NCBI GenBank assembly: GCA_900546455.1 | Contig: URCS01000088.1 | Location: 1-6,948, forward strand | DNA: 6,948 bases | From: an uncultured Collinsella sp. | GTDB lineage: Bacteria; Actinomycetota; Coriobacteriia; Coriobacteriales; Coriobacteriaceae | Direction: 5' to 3' | In this document: piece after piece, positions 5,967 to 6,948 of the stretch | Numbering within the stretch: position 1 is the stretch's first letter | How the letters are laid out: every line of letters begins with the position of its first letter | The notes under the pieces: model-generated | What the model was told of the DNA's origin: nothing | What the model saw: only the letters and a program-made list of their open reading frames with translations | The model's database searches: none | Position numbers and translations under genes: made by a program

Positions 5967-6026
5967 AGTTAGAAACCCTCGGGTTTGCGGGGCGGGATCA
6001 TGAGAGCGATTCTGCCCTATTTTTTT
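5967..6026 (+). ncRNA. Candidate small RNA, unit 2 of the tandem pair
   Basis: The unit is about 60 nt and repeats the architecture of unit 1. Helix 1 is AAACCC (5973-5978) with GGGTTT (5981-5986). Helix 2 is GGGCGGGA (5990-5997) with TTCTGCCC (6010-6017), followed by a T7 run (6020-6026). The copies share GGGGCGG and the 14-nt TCTGCCCTATTTTT exactly. In helix 1 an A-T pair in unit 1 is a C-G pair in unit 2, a compensatory change supporting the fold. The apical part differs most (CTTGCGCAAG against ATCATGAGAG), so the two RNAs may bind different partners or have drifted. Confidence 0.62.
5989..6026 (+). terminator. Terminator of RNA unit 2
   Basis: GGGCGGGA (5990-5997) pairs with TTCTGCCC (6010-6017), two wobble pairs included, and ATTTTTTT follows. 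Confidence 0.65.
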
Positions 6027-6086
6027 CCTCCGTCTGCCCCAACCAAGTAGTTCGAAGATAGCCTGTAGGTGTCCTCGTGGGCGCCT

Positions 6087-6113
6087 TTTATAATATGAGC
6101 AGGACATTGTCAA
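6087..6113 (-). promoter_or_regulatory. Weak candidate leftward promoter
   Basis: On the minus strand TTGACA (6108-6113) is followed after 15 bp by TATAAA (6087-6092), or after 17 bp by TAAAAG. If used, its transcript would be antisense to both RNA units. The short spacer makes it doubtful. TATAAT also occurs on the plus strand (6089-6094) without a -35. Confidence 0.25.
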
Positions 6114-6124
6114 TAGGCAATGAA

Positions 6125-6156
6125 GGGCCAAGGGCGATTTCGTTCGCCCTTGGCCC
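6125..6156. terminator. Strong 13-bp hairpin, probable transcription barrier
   Basis: GGGCCAAGGGCGA and TCGCCCTTGGCCC are perfectly complementary around a 6-nt loop. Neither strand has a clear T-run after it. The strand of action is therefore uncertain; it may be bidirectional or a repeat palindrome. It separates the Abi/RNA module from the transposase region. Confidence 0.5.
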
Positions 6157-6180
6157 AATCTATCTCCTCCGCAATCCCCG

Positions 6181-6404
6181 TTGACAGCGCGTGTCGGATC
6201 GACGCCCGTCTGGCAGTTTAATATTCGCCCATCGCGCAGAATGCGCCGGTGCATCTCGTTGCTACGGCCGGCCCCTCCGTCTCGTCTGTCTTTTGGCGTG
6301 CGTGGCGGCTTCGCCGCCGCACGAAAAAAATCCGAGGATGGAGGCCGACGCCCGTCGAGCCCGGGAATTCCGGGAAAGACCCGGATATGTGCGCGGCGCT
6401 CCCG
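6181..6404. other. Structured GC-rich region downstream of the IS110 transposase
   Basis: No gene is seen in this stretch. It holds a bulged hairpin CGTGC-GGCGGC / GCCGCC-GCACG (6297-6323) next to A7. It also has CCGGG-AAAGA-CCCGG (6370-6384), overlapping CCCGGGAATTCCGGG (6360-6374), and an 11-bp direct repeat CGACGCCCGTC (6200-6210 and 6346-6356). It should contain the right end of the insertion sequence, but IS110 elements lack clear terminal repeats, so I cannot place the boundary. Confidence 0.4.
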
Positions 6405-6948
6405 CTAGGCGCCTTCCGCCATTCGGCCCACGGCCCAGCACCAGCAGGCCAGCTCGCGCGCCACCGCGACGTTGGCCACGCTGCTCTGCTTGCCCGCATC
6501 GTCCATGGAGCGGCGCCTGTCGACGAGCCGCCTCACGCCCGCGTTGGCGTGTCGCCTGGTCGCTGCGTCGACTACCTGCCCCTTGGCCAGGTCTTTCGGC
6601 GACCTCGACGCTCCCTTGTAGTGCCAGGCGGCCTCGACGAGCAGCTTTCTCAGGTGCTTGTTGCCGGCCTTGGTTATCCCGCCGCGGAATCGGGACTCGC
6701 CGCTGGAGTGCTCGGAGGGCACCAGGCCCACCCACGCCGCGAAGCCCGACGCCGTGGCGAACCTCGCGAAGCCGTCGGCCTCGCACGCGATCGAAGCCGC
6801 GGTGACCGCGTCTATACCCTTGAGGCATTTGAGCGCGTCGCAGGTCGGCTTCCATCTAGGCTGCTGGGCCAGCGACTTGACCTTCGCCTCGAGCGCGGCC
6901 TTGGCGGCGTCGGCCTCGCGCACGCGCTCGCAGTAGTGGTCCAGCGTC
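6405..6948 (-). CDS. IS110-family transposase, C-terminal part (5' end beyond window)
   Basis: The frame enters from the right edge and stops at TAG 6405-6407, giving 180 visible residues beginning TLDHYCERVREADAAKA. It contains a helix-hairpin-helix-like segment (LKCLKGIDAVTAASI). The IS110/IS116/IS902 C-terminal signature follows: FAAWVGLVPSEHSSGESRF, then GGITKAGNKHLRKLLVEAAW. The Ser in this block is the expected catalytic residue. These enzymes combine an N-terminal RuvC-like DEDD domain, which lies outside the window, with this Ser domain. They recombine DNA using a bridge RNA encoded in a non-coding end of the element. In the IS110 group that RNA lies 5' of the gene, here off-window; in the IS1111 group it lies 3', which would be 6181-6404. 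A GTG at 6921-6923 is open but internal, and the frame continues upstream. No break is seen. Confidence 0.88.
   Translation of the reverse strand, partial: TLDHYCERVREADAAKAALEAKVKSLAQQPRWKPTCDALKCLKGIDAVTAASIACEADGFARFATASGFAAWVGLVPSEHSSGESRFRGGITKAGNKHLRKLLVEAAWHYKGASRSPKDLAKGQVVDAATRRHANAGVRRLVDRRRSMDDAGKQSSVANVAVARELACWCWAVGRMAEGA

Noticed and set aside
5832..6026. CRISPR-like array
   Set aside because: There are only two units, each with its own promoter and terminator and no spacer pattern; no cas genes are in the window.
5898..6254. Minus-strand 118-aa frame over the RNA region
   Set aside because: It covers promoters, helices and U-tracts on the other strand, shows no recognisable domain, and is better explained as chance.
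6191..6805. Plus-strand Arg/Pro/Ser-rich frame antisense to the transposase
   Set aside because: It has typical shadow composition and no motifs; the opposite strand is a clear IS110 transposase.

Overview
The window reads like accessory DNA of a high-GC Gram-positive bacterium. Strong GGAGG-type ribosome-binding sites, GC-rich codons and compact antisense-free operons fit Actinomycetota, and I lean towards a gut Coriobacteriia lineage such as Collinsella or Olsenella. That placement is an inference; there is no rRNA or core marker to settle it.

Left part (1-3991, all minus strand): a type III restriction-modification operon, transcribed in the order ribbon-helix-helix (RHH) regulator, mod, res. 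A 55-aa RHH protein (3769-3936) overlaps the mod start by one base (TGATG). It sits behind a perfect 22-bp palindrome that covers the promoter -10 region, which suggests autoregulation. The mod gene is interrupted by a run of exactly ten G (C10 on the plus strand, 3504-3513). With ten G the frame closes after 90 codons; with nine (or twelve) G it continues into a complete beta-class adenine methyltransferase, 727 aa for nine. This looks like a phase-variable Mod caught in the OFF state. Mod also carries a perfect 19-bp inverted repeat inside its specificity region. Res (527 residues seen, cut by the window edge) starts 2 bp after mod.

Middle (3992-4864): a long stretch with no convincing gene. 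It has GAGTAC repeats, several inverted repeats and a minus-strand rho-independent terminator (4343-4380). The terminator lies just after codons reading Ile-Glu-Trp-Glu-stop, the usual C-terminus of GMP synthase GuaA. GuaA 3' ends are known integration sites for genomic islands, so this may be an attachment-site scar and an island boundary.

Right part (4865-6180, plus strand): a 320-aa Abi_2/AbiD-AbiF-family HEPN protein with the RxxxxH ribonuclease motif. It is followed by two tandem copies of a ~60-nt structured unit. Each copy has its own sigma70-type promoter and U-tract terminator, and their helices show compensatory changes. I read this as a HEPN toxin with two small RNA partners, an RNA-regulated toxin-antitoxin or anti-phage module.

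Right edge (6405-6948, minus strand): the C-terminal half of an IS110-family transposase, followed by a structured GC-rich tail. Together the window combines a switchable restriction system, an abortive-infection module with candidate guide/antitoxin RNAs, and a mobile element: a defence-island arrangement.
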